This document shows, piece by piece, positions 23,357 to 35,682 of a DNA stretch of 64,000 nt. The translations under genes and the position numbers were made by a program. Location: assembly GCA_024704765.1 (NCBI GenBank), contig JAKMXF010000329.1, forward strand, positions 243,450-307,449, in the 5' to 3' direction. Source of the DNA: Oopsacas minuta. Its lineage: Eukaryota > Porifera > Hexactinellida > Lyssacinosida > Leucopsacidae. The notes under the pieces were generated by a model that had not been told where the DNA came from, did not search any database, and was given only the letters and a program-made list of their open reading frames with translations. Numbering within the stretch: position 1 is the stretch's first letter; every line of letters starts with the position of its first letter.

Positions 23357-23483
23357 TATATTTCTCTAATTTTGTTTACTCATTGGTATTCTCATTAAAA
23401 CAGTCAAGTTTAGATTATTTTAATACAGCTCTACAATCATAATTAAAGAGTAGAAGCACTGCCAATTTTCCGGGTAGATCTAA

Positions 23484-26470
23484 TGCATGCGCCTTCATAT
23501 ATATAGTAGGCAATTGCGTTACCTAGAGGTCGCAACAGGCCTATGCTTAGGCCCAATCACAGACCGAAATCTTTATCACTACAGGCAGAATCACATAGAA
23601 TAATGGATAAAATTCGATTATTGTTCAAAATGGTGATGACAAAACACAATGAAGCAGTTGAGATACAAATGTATAGATAATTTGGCAGGTATATATTGGA
23701 AGTTAGCATTTGCAGCACTTAATCTTATCCTATTTCGTCTCTGGATAAATATTTCAGTCAGAATTTTAGGTCATCTTTTCCCGGTGTAGATGGAAACCAT
23801 AGTCACAGATATAAGCACAAGAATCTACGGATATATGTTTTGTTAACAAACTACTGCTTGGGATAAACCAAGGATAATACAGAGGGAGTTTAACTAGAAA
23901 TTATTTAAATCAAATTTGGGCTTAGGGAAATGAAAATAGGGCCAGCGTTTCAAACAGGACTTTTATCAGGCGCCCAAATTGGGATTGAACGAGGCCTCTA
24001 TCGGATTGTATTAGCTCTTGCATATAGAAAAGCAACAAAATAGAGATATTCAAAGAGCGTCATTTAACAGGTTAAGCGCATTAAATGACATAACGCGCTT
24101 TGGAGGAAAATCTGGATGACCCTAAAGACATCAGTGCCTAGGGGTCACTTAAGTGGTTAATATATCACTGTGGCTGGTACTAATCAGGTGAGAAAATAAC
24201 ACCATGAAATTAACGCGATTCGGAGAACTTTAGATATAATGCACTGGTATAAAACATAACACTATATTAAATTGAACTTTTGAAAATCGCGTTAACTTCC
24301 CATAATGAGGATAACACGAACCCACTTTCAATAAAATCCAAAGAAACGGTATATATTTGGTTTACCAATATGTATCATCAGCCGAGATAAAAAGACCCTC
24401 AAACTAGTCCAATCCAATCCAATATACAGCCATGATCAAAATTCATTTTCACCTAATGTGTGTGATAACATTAAAAATAAGCCTTCAGGTAATGGCATGG
24501 ACGCTGTACAAGGTACGTACCTACGTACGCATGGGGTTGTCATAATCACCCCCAAATAACCGTTAAAAGCCCAGTTTTTTCACGCTGATTACGAATCTGC
24601 TTTCAGAACAGTATTAAGTCCTCTAGAATATTTGTTATAATAGTTCTCAATTTTCGATCTGTGAATTTTCTACGTCAGGTCCTAACTCATTCGTTCTTTA
24701 GCTTTTCTAGTACTTTAGTAACCGAACACATTACTGTTTATTGAATTATATATTGTACGATGGAAGGTATTGATATAGCACATATAGTGCTCGAAAGAGC
24801 TTTTGATAACATCCCAAACAGAAAAAATTCTTATATGTATTCACAAAACTTGAAATTGTCTGTCGGAAAAAATCATATTGAACGTAGATAGACTCCGCTT
24901 AAATGAGCCATCGTTTAACCTTGGGCCACTTGATCATGAACAGAACCATCTCCATGGTTGTAAATTCCTCTACATAATTTAAGCGGATAACTGCTAAATT
25001 CTTATTGACTATGTAGTTTGAAGTGTTTGTTTATGCGTATTCCACTAACAATTCATATCAAGGCTAAGAAAAATATACTAGAAATTGGTAAATTCATATA
25101 CTATCCGAAACCTTAGGATTTCTGTTCCTTTATGTACACATTTTTTTGGGTCTTGGGGTTGGTTTGGAACAATTTTCATGAATGTGACGAATTAGTTACT
25201 CTTGGTATGCTACAAAGTAATTGATCTACAGTTAGACCAGATACGAACCACTAATACCATGGGCTATCCCAGCTAATTTAGAACGCCATGACTCGACTCT
25301 ACGGTTTCTGCCGACAGGGACAATATGCCGTCAAAATGTACCAAATATCTACGAAATCTGAGAGATTCTGACAGATAATATGTAATATCAATTTTGGCTG
25401 AAAATCGTAATTATCATTAAGAATAGCAAGCTTTCCAATCACGTCTCTTACATGCAAGGGCCAATTCTCGTCAGGTCCTCTACAAGCAGTAGATCCTTGA
25501 TTTCTGCCCACAATGAGAGAACTTCAGGGAGACAAATATTGATGCCTGCTCTGAGCCGTGGAGCGTTCACGCTCCTGCCATGTCGAGCTAAATAAGTCAC
25601 ATCTTTCCTAGTAAGGATAAAACATTTGTTTTCTTTAATATGGAACTACCTATGGGCTTGCATAGGTAAAATTTACATGTAGTTGCAACGAATGATTCGA
25701 AATCGTCATTAGAAATATGAGTGGATCAGTAACTTGTCTACACAAACATCTTCCACAGAGGAGTAGAGGCATAGTTAGTAATTTCACTGGGTTGGTAATA
25801 TTAAAAGAGGGGGAATTTCTGGCCTTTTAAATGCTCATCTTTTTTGACCAGTTGAGGTGGTCCATTGCTAGTGTACCCATTCTAGGTACTTCTTTATATG
25901 AAGGTTATACCTAGGCAGCCATCATTTGAAAATAATTTCTCGATCTTTCACAATATCATGCAGATTAGATAACATTTCAGAAATTGAGCCTCGAGATTTT
26001 TTAGCTGAGGTTATAATTTCACCTTCTCAAATTTGTTCATATTAAGAATCTTCATTCCCAATGAATTCAATTACAATGAAATAGTCACGTAATCACTATT
26101 ATCATTCCGTATTGATCTTTGGCTAGGGAAATTGGCAATTGTGGAAAATTCTTGAATGAGGAAGTCAATTAAACTAATAACTTTCCGATTGCTCACTATG
26201 GAATGAAATTATAATTGACGTCGAAATCTGTTCTTATTTCCAATTTTACAGGAGTGGTTGTTTGAACAAGAGCAAATTTTCTAAGTGGGCCCCACTTCTC
26301 CTCAGATCAGTTGTCCTACTGTATTTAACAATCCAAAATGTTGGTATTGTTCTAACGCACAACCTTAAAACGTGGAAGAAAGATACACCAACCTAAAGGA
26401 AGAAGTTGGCCAAAGAATAAAGTTGTGAGCTCATGGTCTTCAGTTCTAAACTGAAGCAATAGGTAAATCT
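23484..26470. other. no gene or element recognised
   Basis: I see only short chance frames. A palindromic stretch GGTACGTACCTACGTACGC sits near 24512. No coding motif, terminal repeat or RNA gene stands out. Confidence 0.5.
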
Positions 26471-26502
26471 ATAATTGACAGCTTAATCGCCTCTAAATAT
26501 AA

Positions 26503-26953
26503 CAGCAATTGACAACTAATAATGAAGCATTCAAAGGTTTATCAACCGAAGAACCCATCACAATTATTAAATATGTGTCACATGACCAAGTTTGTGATGA
26601 ACAACTTGCTGGGAAAATTCTGTCTGCTAAGTTTCGTCGCCAGAAAAGTCGTTTAAAGTACTTGAGCGAATCATCCAACATTTGTGGTTCCTCCACTCAA
26701 CACTTCTAAACTCGTTGTGGGTGTATGTTTAACTTTTTGTAACCATGACTTTCCTAATTTGCTAACATTGATCGAACAAGAGGAGCATAGTTTAATAGGT
26801 ATTCCAACAAGACTGAGTATATATCCCAATCCAAGGTATTTCGTGGAACTAACAATAATCATCAATTCATCTCAAACCAAATGGAAAATTAGTACTGCAA
26901 CAATAACAAAACTGATTAATCTTACAAGCCATGAATTCCAAGAGATCAGTTAA
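26503..26953 (+). CDS. uncharacterised coding-like segment, two frames
   Basis: A splice-acceptor-like AATATAACAG ends at 26502. The frame after it is open to 26709 and has protein-like composition (GLSTEEPITIIKYVSHDQV, EQLAGKILSAKFRRQKSRL). From about 26660 a second forward frame, shifted by one base, is open to 26953 and also looks like protein (FVVPPLNTSKLVVGVCLTFC, LIGIPTRLSIYPNPRYFVEL). The simplest reading is one exon or gene remnant with a one-base indel near 26680-26700. I do not recognise the family. It could be a decayed host gene or an unknown element. Confidence 0.35.
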
Positions 26954-26969
26954 AAGGCTTTATAAAATT

Positions 26970-29900
26970 GTGGAAATAATTATGAGTAGATAAAAAACAC
27001 TGGTAACGAGGAAATATATAGGCAAAAAAAAACTAAGCAAGGACATCAAAATATGATCTATGAAGAAAAACTAATGCGAAGATAAGATAAAGTGTATAAT
27101 TAGGAGATATATGTAGGTTTTGTTACAAAAATTATTTGTTACTCATAGAGCCTGGCGTAGTAAGTTCACAATTTGTCGTTTTGAAATATTCCAAATCGAA
27201 AATAAAAAATAATATAACAATTTTTCCAGAGTAGTAAATACTGTTCTTAATTCGTAATCAGCGAGAAAAATCGGGCTAACAGTATTTGTGGATAATTTAG
27301 GGTGATTGTGACACCCTCGTGCGTACGTCCGCGCGGTCATGCGAAATCAAACAGTCCGATTAACATGAAAATTGGTACGTAAACATAATAAACATCTTAG
27401 GTCGGGGAATTGCAAGTCTGATGTGAATCTTTTCTAAAGTGAAATTTTCAAACCATTTTGGTTATTAATCACATTTTCACACCTTTCCATGAAAATTCAA
27501 ATGCATGTTAAATGTTAGGTTTCAAAATGTTGTCATGGATATTTGGGTGGGTAGAGTCCGATTCTGAGATTTGCAGACTCTGAGTTCCAAATTTACGGAT
27601 TTATCATATGATTAATCATTTTTTATACCTTGGAATATAATTCAAAATTATGCATGAATATATTATTATATATCTGTCGGCATTATTTAATAAAGTCTTA
27701 AGAATCTACCAATTTCCATATATATATTCTTATGAATCTTTCAATTATTCATTTGATACGTTACAAACTAGCGAGATAATTATAATGAACCGTCCGCTCG
27801 CATGCCTAGATGTACATTATGTGGATCTGGACAAGTTCTCATTAACAGTAGCCGAATCTACTTTATTAAATCTCAATTGGTGTGTGTTTGTCAGTTGTCA
27901 GGAACAGGATTTATGGCATGCTATTCCATGATATCCCATAGCTCTATACAGCTGTTCTCTATAAGGAATTCGGACCCGCCTCCCAGGATACTTTGCATTT
28001 TGAGTGACTCCCGCGAATTTAGATGGCATACCTTACGAAATTATGAAGTCTGTCTATAGATAATGCCCTCGTATTATCTTCTAGTCCAGATTCCTTGCTA
28101 CTCGTAAATTAGCGGCAACACTGACTTTATCTTTATGGTGTTAATCAAGAATGTAAATAGAATTCAATTTAGGCTGTGACTAAAGTGTCAGTAGTGGTAC
28201 GGAACTTTATCATCTTGAACTGCTCAAGCAGGTTGGATGTAGTTCTAGGTCAATTTTAAGGAATGCTTCAAAAGTTTTTGGAGCAGGTTATGGACTTTGC
28301 CGGTACCTACACTCTCAAAATAATCTCTAAAGTGACGTTTCCGGGACGGTAATGAGACAAAATCGGGTTACAGTAGCCGGTGCTCTAGCCACAGCCATAT
28401 CAGTCTTACTGTAAAGTTAACCAGTAGCGAGTAAACTTTGCGGTAACACTTCTGGTACAAGGCAATAATACTGGACGATTCATCTATAGATAAACTTATT
28501 TCAAAATTTCGTGAGGTGTACCCTCTCAATTCTGTGGGAGGCACTCAAATGTAAAATTACCTAGGAGTTTGGTCACACTAACTTAGACAGAGCAATGCAT
28601 AGAACTAAGGGGCATCTGGGAATAAAATATCATAAATCCAGTTCTTGAAAACGGACAAACTGAACAAAAAAAACAAACAAAGAAGGGGCGAAGAACAATA
28701 AACTGGGTAAGAAGGAATATTAGTGAATGTATAATGAAATTGCAAAAAACTTATCCACAAATACACATAATAGGTAAAAGCATGGGTGAAACTGTTTTCG
28801 TGAGCTATACCTCCATAAATAGGAAGAAATCCCTACTCGGTTGCTATGTACAAAAGTCCCAGCAACTTGGGTTACTAGAGATGAATCAGCAACCTGGGTT
28901 GTTAGAATATTAGTATATAGCAACCTAAGTTGCAGGTTTGACAAGCCCATTGATATTCTAGGAATAGGGAATATTAGGGATTGTATCTGGTAGACATCTA
29001 ATGAAATCATAGTACAGATAATTCGGTCAAAATTTATTCTTTGAAATCGCGTAAGGTGATCTCATAGAAATTTCAAAGAATTCTGATATTTTACAAAATT
29101 ATGGATAGAATCAGTAATCAAAAAGGGTCCATGTAGGTTTACAAGCACAGTCCACTTCAGAAAAATTTCGCTCAGCCTGAAAAATATGGTCGCGATCCTT
29201 ACAAATGATTCTCAGAATCCGGGACTCCTATTCAAAATTTACAGGGCACTTTCGGATAATATTATCTTAAATTCTTGCCTTTCGTGTTTGATTTGAATAT
29301 TTTCATATCGTAAATCGTTATGCTTCTCAAACAGACTCACTCTTTCAGCCGACGGATTGTCTGTAATCAGCAAACTCGATAAGGATGGTCCACATCGAGA
29401 AGATGGTCGTGGATATTCTCAGATTGGACAGAAATATTGAGAGCAAGAACAGTTTCACCGTCAATGGCCAATGCTCATGCTTATGGTTTTGGAGGAGACA
29501 AAGAGAATAGGAAGTAGAATTTTCAGGGTTGGTCTGCAGGGTGAAGGATCGTCACGGGATCAAGAGAAATATGATGAGTGGTGAGGCCCCAGCTGGAGGA
29601 AATCACCCAATAATAAGGGAAGCGGACATCTTCAATTGTGAAGAAACAGGTATGCATTGGCTAGTCGTCTTCAAGGTCTCTTCAATCTTGGAGATTCTGC
29701 AAACGATGGTGAGGTCGATAAGAAGAGTCTGACACATTTCATTTGCTCTTCTTGGATGGGCGAGAAAATCAAACTTCTGTGTATTTGAAAGAGCGATAAT
29801 CTCCTGCGTGCTCAAACGAGTGTCAAGCAGAAGCTCCGGATTCCATTTCATCGTCAGAAGAAGGCTAGAATGAGCACACTCTATTCAATAGAAATTCAAC

Positions 29901-30135
29901 TGCCAAATGTAGGTCCAAAAACAACTGCTTTTGCTAAGTTAATAAATGTTAAGTTCATACCTGGATCGAGAAGGATAAGATGAAGGCTACATGTTCTTCC
30001 TTACCAATAATACCTCTGCTACTAAGCTAATGGACCAGACAATATTCAGACAATCACGCTTAACTACTGCAACCAGCTAAATACCTATCCTGCACTGGCT
30101 AAAGTATGACACGGATAGCAAATTCATTAAGGATA
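26970..30135. other. mostly featureless stretch
   Basis: Apart from the dispersed repeat near 27310-27550 (listed separately), no gene is supported. Frames around 27650-28059, 28720-29010 and 29529-29851 overlap one another on both strands, lack motifs and look like chance. Confidence 0.45.
27310..27550 (+). repeat. dispersed repeat (partner near 34545-34750)
   Basis: Shares GTCCGATTAACATGAAAATTG, then, after a variable stretch, a TCTGATGTGAAT-TTTTCT-AAGTGAA series with 34610-34700 in the same orientation, preceded in both by a CGTACGTCCG / CGTCCGTTGGTCCG-like GC-richer patch. Diverged copies of one family; no coding content. Confidence 0.6.
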
Positions 30136-30872
30136 AATATGTATTTTTCAAATACCCTTGCGATATTTCAGCATTCCTGGATTTAGGTAATTCAATGGCA
30201 TCTATCAGTATTCATATGCATCATGTGATTAATTTTAACTCGTCTGCAAAACAAATGAATATTAATTCTTTCATTCTCAAGCATTTTACCAGTCTATTGT
30301 TATCCATATTTCAGCTCCTTGAAATACATTTAAGTTACCGATCTTACAATTCAAATAATTGCGTGTTGAATTGTCGACAATTACGTATAGTATTCTTTCT
30401 CAGTTTCATTTTCAATAATTTCTAGGCCCGCCAAAAGGTGCCCACGTATACTTCTCTTGACATTGAGTGTATGGGGCACACAATTCGGATGATGAATTGT
30501 ATGTTTAGAAATTTGAATTTTCGTTGTATAACATTTTATCATTACTGTATTTCTAATTCATTAGTATTATTATGTGAAGTATCCAATGCAGAATTGAATT
30601 CAGTATACGCCATGTTATTCAAGTTTGTCAATAAATAGGACTGATTGATATAAATCGCTCAAAAATTTAGAACTCAATTATTCTTGTACCCTAATTATTA
30701 ATTAAATCAAAATACAACAGATTACGTCATAGTCCCATTTCCAGGGGTGCAACTGAAAATCTGGCGCTATTTTTTAATTCTACAAAGTCTATATACTATA
30801 TATGACAACATTTTAACGTATATCTTCCATGTAAGTACCTATTACCCCATAGTCGCCATTTTGCCAAACTGT
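30136..30872 (+). repeat. left arm of large inverted repeat
   Basis: Every position p in the core (about 30148-30850) pairs with 64259 minus p on the other strand without indels. The stretches I compared, including two short frames at 30195-30425 and 30438-30638, are identical to the right arm. The outer 10-20 bp and inner 25-30 bp show several mismatches. No gene function is evident in the arm. Confidence 0.95.
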
Positions 30873-33390
30873 GAAGTAATGTTTAGATCGTCAGAGCGTT
30901 GTGATCAAATATCCGACCATCTCTAAGTGTTTCTCTAGTGCGGATTCATAAAGTGAGTACAAGGACTGCTGAAGTTAGTGAACAAATAGTACAGATCGAT
31001 CCCGATTAAGTGATGCTGTAGGAACAGGAGATGGGAATAGATTATATTTTCCCTCCAGTAGTAACACTAGAGCAACCAACTAACCAGTAGATGAAGACGG
31101 CCATCCTCCCCTACCTATCCCTCTCTCCAAAGTATATGCCATCCAGAGGCATTCAATCTCACACTCTGGTACGCGGAGACGAGCATGTTATTTTGGGGCC
31201 TATCAACCCAACAAAAAACTGGTTTCCAGGAGGGAATCGCTGAATATGTAATCACATAGCTTATATAGTGGGGTAAATTGGCAAATTAGGAGAAATAGGT
31301 ATTTATAATTGAAAACACTACAAAATATATTAGTGACAAATTGTATTTAAACACAAGTGGTGAAATTATGACATCATCATGAAATCGCTCATGTTGCTTG
31401 TGTTTTCATAAATAAGATGGCTCAACAAATCCAAAAAACCAACTGAAAATAAGTAGATAACTGTGAAGAGGAGATGCTGAGAAAAAAATCTTGGTTAGAT
31501 GTAGAGTAAATCGTTAAGTTGTACCTTGCATCAGTTGTTAAAGAGGAAAATTCAAATTCAAAAAATACTTCAGCCCTTGTTCGTTAATCGAATAATCGAA
31601 ATTCGATGGATTGGAAATTTTTCTCTAGTGAAATTTTAATCTATCAATCGCTTATTTGTTAAAGTATATAGCTGACAATCAGCATGCACAGCTCCCGAGA
31701 GGAATTTCGACATTTGCTATCCAACAAGCATCGGCATATATTCACATTAACATGCCTTTGCGGGAGTTCTAAATCAAGAATGACTAACAGTTTGCTGCCC
31801 TAGTGAATACAATTCACCACAAGGACAGTATATTTACTCTATTCTCTTCCAAAGTTAACAGAGCTACAGGCCTGATTGAGTACGGAGAATTTGGGGTAGG
31901 ATTTGCATAATTTTCTAAACCAGGACAGTAAAGAGGTAATGGAGATAACTCTAAATCCAATAAGAGGAACTCTTCGTACTGGTGCACAGATTTGGAGCCA
32001 TTTGATTATAGATCCGAAAACATCTTGAGCTACCAGTTCCATCAGGAATTGTCAGCATATATTTATAGATAGTATACTATGTGAAAAGTTCAGATAGCAA
32101 CAGTAATATTTTTAGGTCTTCTAGTCTTCTAATGAATAAATATTTTAATGATATCATAGAATTTCGTAATATTCATCAAATTGGTTTAAAAATCCTCATG
32201 ATTTCATTCCCTATTTCACCACACTAAACCACTGTGTTAAGCCATTGTAGTAAGTGTAAAATTGGATTCCCAGGTTATCCTGGATAATGTTAGTTCGCAA
32301 GCGACATTCCACTAAGCAGGAAACTTACCTCCCGAATTCTAGAATAACCCGGATGATATCATAAAACACTTATGCACGAGAGGGATTATATTCAGGAGGA
32401 TAAACTGTGATTGAACTGACACAAATCTCAGGAAATCGAATTTATGTACTGTTACTTAGGGCTGGAAGAGATGACGTGTGTAATTATGCAGTGAATGCAG
32501 GTAAAGTGCTTTCACAGATGTAGCGCGTGGGATGTGAAGCTAGAGCCCGACCCGCATCAGATTTAAAGTCGCCTGCTGTGGATATATAATTCTTGGGGGT
32601 TAATCAGCACAAACTAGAACGTAATAACACGCTCGGCGCAGAGGTCTAAAACATATTGAAGAATAAGGAAAAATATGTGCCATTGGCAGATCCCTTATAG
32701 AATATACTATTTATTAATTAAAATATGGACTATTAATCATAGGTATCATAATTCCCTAATCATTGGCTATATGAATAATGGAATTCAACCATTTCTATTA
32801 ATTCGATTTAGTGATTTGACCTAACATCACCTAATAATGCATCCTATACATTAACCATAAGCGTAGCCTGGACTGAAGCTCTGCTTAGGTTTGGCAATCG
32901 GAAAAGTATTTTCTGGTATATGACCACTCTTATGACCCTCTTCAGATAAGATAATAAATGACGTAGGAGTCAAATAAGTTCTTAAAGTGGCTATCTCCGG
33001 AAAAAACACTTGTCAGATAGCGTCAAAATATTACCAAGATATAAGTCAAATATCTTAATGATCACTGATATTCTGAGGTGGAGCCAAAAATAGACTTTTG
33101 GTAGTTATGACTGGCAGATATAAAATTGGAAAACATTCAAAGATATTTATCATATTCCAAGGTCCAAAAAACAAAAACTGTTGCTCAGGATGCCCTCTTA
33201 TAGGGAAAATGGATGTGGAAGGATCAGCAACTCTGCTAGTTCAACACACGGGTGTAGAATATCTACCGGAGCTACAAATTATGCGATGCACTTCAGCGAT
33301 CACGCTTACTAATTCAAAAATGTAAAAAGGATAATAGAAATATTATTAAGTCCCGAATGGCACTATTGCAATAAGGTACAACATACCACT
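30873..33390. other. spacer between the inverted repeat arms
   Basis: About 2.5 kb without a supported gene. Frames at 31839-32042 and 33098-33325 are short and motif-free. No transposase or terminal signature was found that would make the whole structure a known element. Confidence 0.5.
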
Positions 33391-34125
33391 GTGTGGCAAA
33401 TAGCGATTATGAGGTAATAGGTACTTACATGGAAGATATACGTTAAAATGTTGTCATATATAGTATATAGACTTTGTAGAATTAAAAAATAGCGCCAGAT
33501 TTTCAGTTGCACCCCTGGAAATGGGACTATGACGTAATCTGTTGTATTTTGATTTAATTAATAATTAGGGTACAAGAATAATTGAGTTCTAAATTTTTGA
33601 GCGATTTATATCAATCAGTCCTATTTATTGACAAACTTGAATAACATGGCGTATACTGAATTCAATTCTGCATTGGATACTTCACATAATAATACTAATG
33701 AATTAGAAATACAGTAATGATAAAATGTTATACAACGAAAATTCAAATTTCTAAACATACAATTCATCATCCGAATTGTGTGCCCCATACACTCAATGTC
33801 AAGAGAAGTATACGTGGGCACCTTTTGGCGGGCCTAGAAATTATTGAAAATGAAACTGAGAAAGAATACTATACGTAATTGTCGACAATTCAACACGCAA
33901 TTATTTGAATTGTAAGATCGGTAACTTAAATGTATTTCAAGGAGCTGAAATATGGATAACAATAGACTGGTAAAATGCTTGAGAATGAAAGAATTAATAT
34001 TCATTTGTTTTGCAGACGAGTTAAAATTAATCACATGATGCATATGAATACTGATAGATGCCATTGAATTACCTAAATCCAGGAATGCTGAAATATCGCA
34101 AGGGTATTTGAAGAATAAATATTTG
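33391..34125 (-). repeat. right arm of large inverted repeat
   Basis: Complement of 30136-30872 (see left arm). The short frames recur on the reverse strand at 34064-33834 and 33821-33621 with the same translations. Confidence 0.95.
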
Positions 34126-34544
34126 TTGTTTTCAGGTTTTCAAATTTAAATTTTTAGCCTAAGTTTGAGACTTTGGTTAGACATGGTATAAATATGCTTA
34201 GTAACTAATAATAGCATATTCCCAGCTTTGAAATAGCGTAAAATCGAATACGCATACTAATTTTGTTAAATAGCGAAGTCAAATTTTCACAAATTACCGC
34301 ATAATTCCACACTGTGAATACTCTGCTCCAAAATTCAAGCGTTGTCACAAATCAACCTACACTATCGTGAGATTTGGGATAACAAAATGAAACTAGGACA
34401 ATCCATAAATTAAGCTAAATAGCAAATGCAGCTGTCAGGTAATGAAATGACAGTTCATTAATACATAAATAAGAAAAGTGGGATGGTCAGGGAGGGGTTA
34501 AAATTCCTGTTTCCAGTGTAGCTCCTATAGAGAGATGCGGTAAT

Positions 34545-34750
34545 GGCATGGAGGATGTGCGACGTCCGTTGGTCCGTCCGACCGTCAGGACGCCATGCGG
34601 AGTCTAGAAGTCCGATTAACATAAGAATTGGAACAAATGTACATTTGTGTCGGAATTTGCGCATCAGGTATGAATTTTTCTGAAGTGAATATTTCACAAC
34701 ATTCAATGAAAAACTAAAAAGCATGCTAGAGACTAAGTTTCAAGACGCTG
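34545..34750 (+). repeat. dispersed repeat copy (partner near 27310-27550)
   Basis: Contains GTCCGATTAACATAAGAATT and the same downstream TTTTTCTGAAGTGAA series as the earlier copy, then TAGAGACTAAGTTTCAA, paralleling AAATGTTAGGTTTCAAA there. Confidence 0.55.
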
Positions 34751-35682
34751 TTAGAAGTAAATAGGTGCGTAGTGACTAACCAAGTAGAGGGTGTAAAAAA
34801 TTGATGCACTATCAAATTTGTAATAAATAATCCTTGCTCTAGGCAATGCCTATGGTAACTTCTGCCCTGGGGGATGCTCAGAGTAGACATGCCCGATGCA
34901 GTGGCAGGCGCAATGTACCCCAGCAGGATGATCAAAAACAGCATAGAAAGATATAGTATATATATTCCTCTCAGACAAGTTTGAATCTTTCGAGAAAATG
35001 CATGGTAAATCCTCGATATTAATATTATTATTTAAACATATGGTAAGGGTAGAATGTCATTGCCTCATTAAGTAAGATGTCATTTATATACGCCGCCAAC
35101 TATAGTAAAGTCGCCCGTGATTGGTCATCCGCATCAATTTAAAGGAAAGTAACCACATAGAACAGCGAGGAATTACTGTGATTAGGGCATCCTGGATTTT
35201 AACGAAAGTTCAACCTACGATAAAAGGCTGCCAATATGTGAAATATCATAAAATGTATTTGTCCGAAGTAGAATTGATACATTTATGATATTTTCAAAAG
35301 TTTTGAACAATTATGGTATTTTGAAAATTTTTAACACTTTCTAAAACTTGTAAAACATGTATACCCTGTAAGGATTGCGGATTAGCGAAGGTTTACTTTA
35401 TTCATTAGTGGTTAGAAAATTGAGTTACGAAATTGGCAACATTGGCGCTCAAAGTTCTAGCTCATAAGTGATCAATCTACAAATAGATAGCATGACGTAT
35501 CGGTAAGAAACGCCAATAAAACTGCATATTGAAACTTGACGAATTGTAAAACTAGAACAATCAAAATTTAAAGTGAACCTTCATTGCTCAATCAGAAAAG
35601 GGAAATTTACGTACTCCCGTCTTGAAATAATATGTTAGAAATAATTATCTGGAAGATTTAAAGTACACAAGCGAAACATCAA
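34751..35682. other. region downstream of Tubgcp5
   Basis: No gene is visible. On the reverse strand an AATAAA lies at 35402-35397, about 285 bp after the Tubgcp5 stop, a plausible poly(A) signal. Confidence 0.35.

Larger units (their letters stand above)
17596..23483 (+). mobile_element. MULE with RING-like C-terminus, carrying two later insertions
   Basis: A terminal inverted repeat of about 308 bp joins 17596-17903 (left) with 21018-21207 plus 23365-23483 (right). The right copy is split by a hAT (21208-23356). Between the repeats lies a forward MULE transposase, itself split by a Tc1 element (18991-20324). Removing both insertions gives an element of about 2.4 kb. No outer target duplication was found. 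The inner part of each repeat overlaps the 3' end of the coding region. Confidence 0.85.

Noticed and set aside
24505-24530. Palindromic GGTACGTACCTACGTACGC considered as a regulatory site
   Set aside because: Short, isolated, no gene nearby to regulate.
28720-29010. Reverse 96-codon frame
   Set aside because: No motif, no splice context and ordinary composition for intergenic sequence.
30195-30638. Two short frames repeated identically in the inverted repeat arms
   Set aside because: Their duplication is explained by the arms being identical; no motif or second-position signal supports coding.
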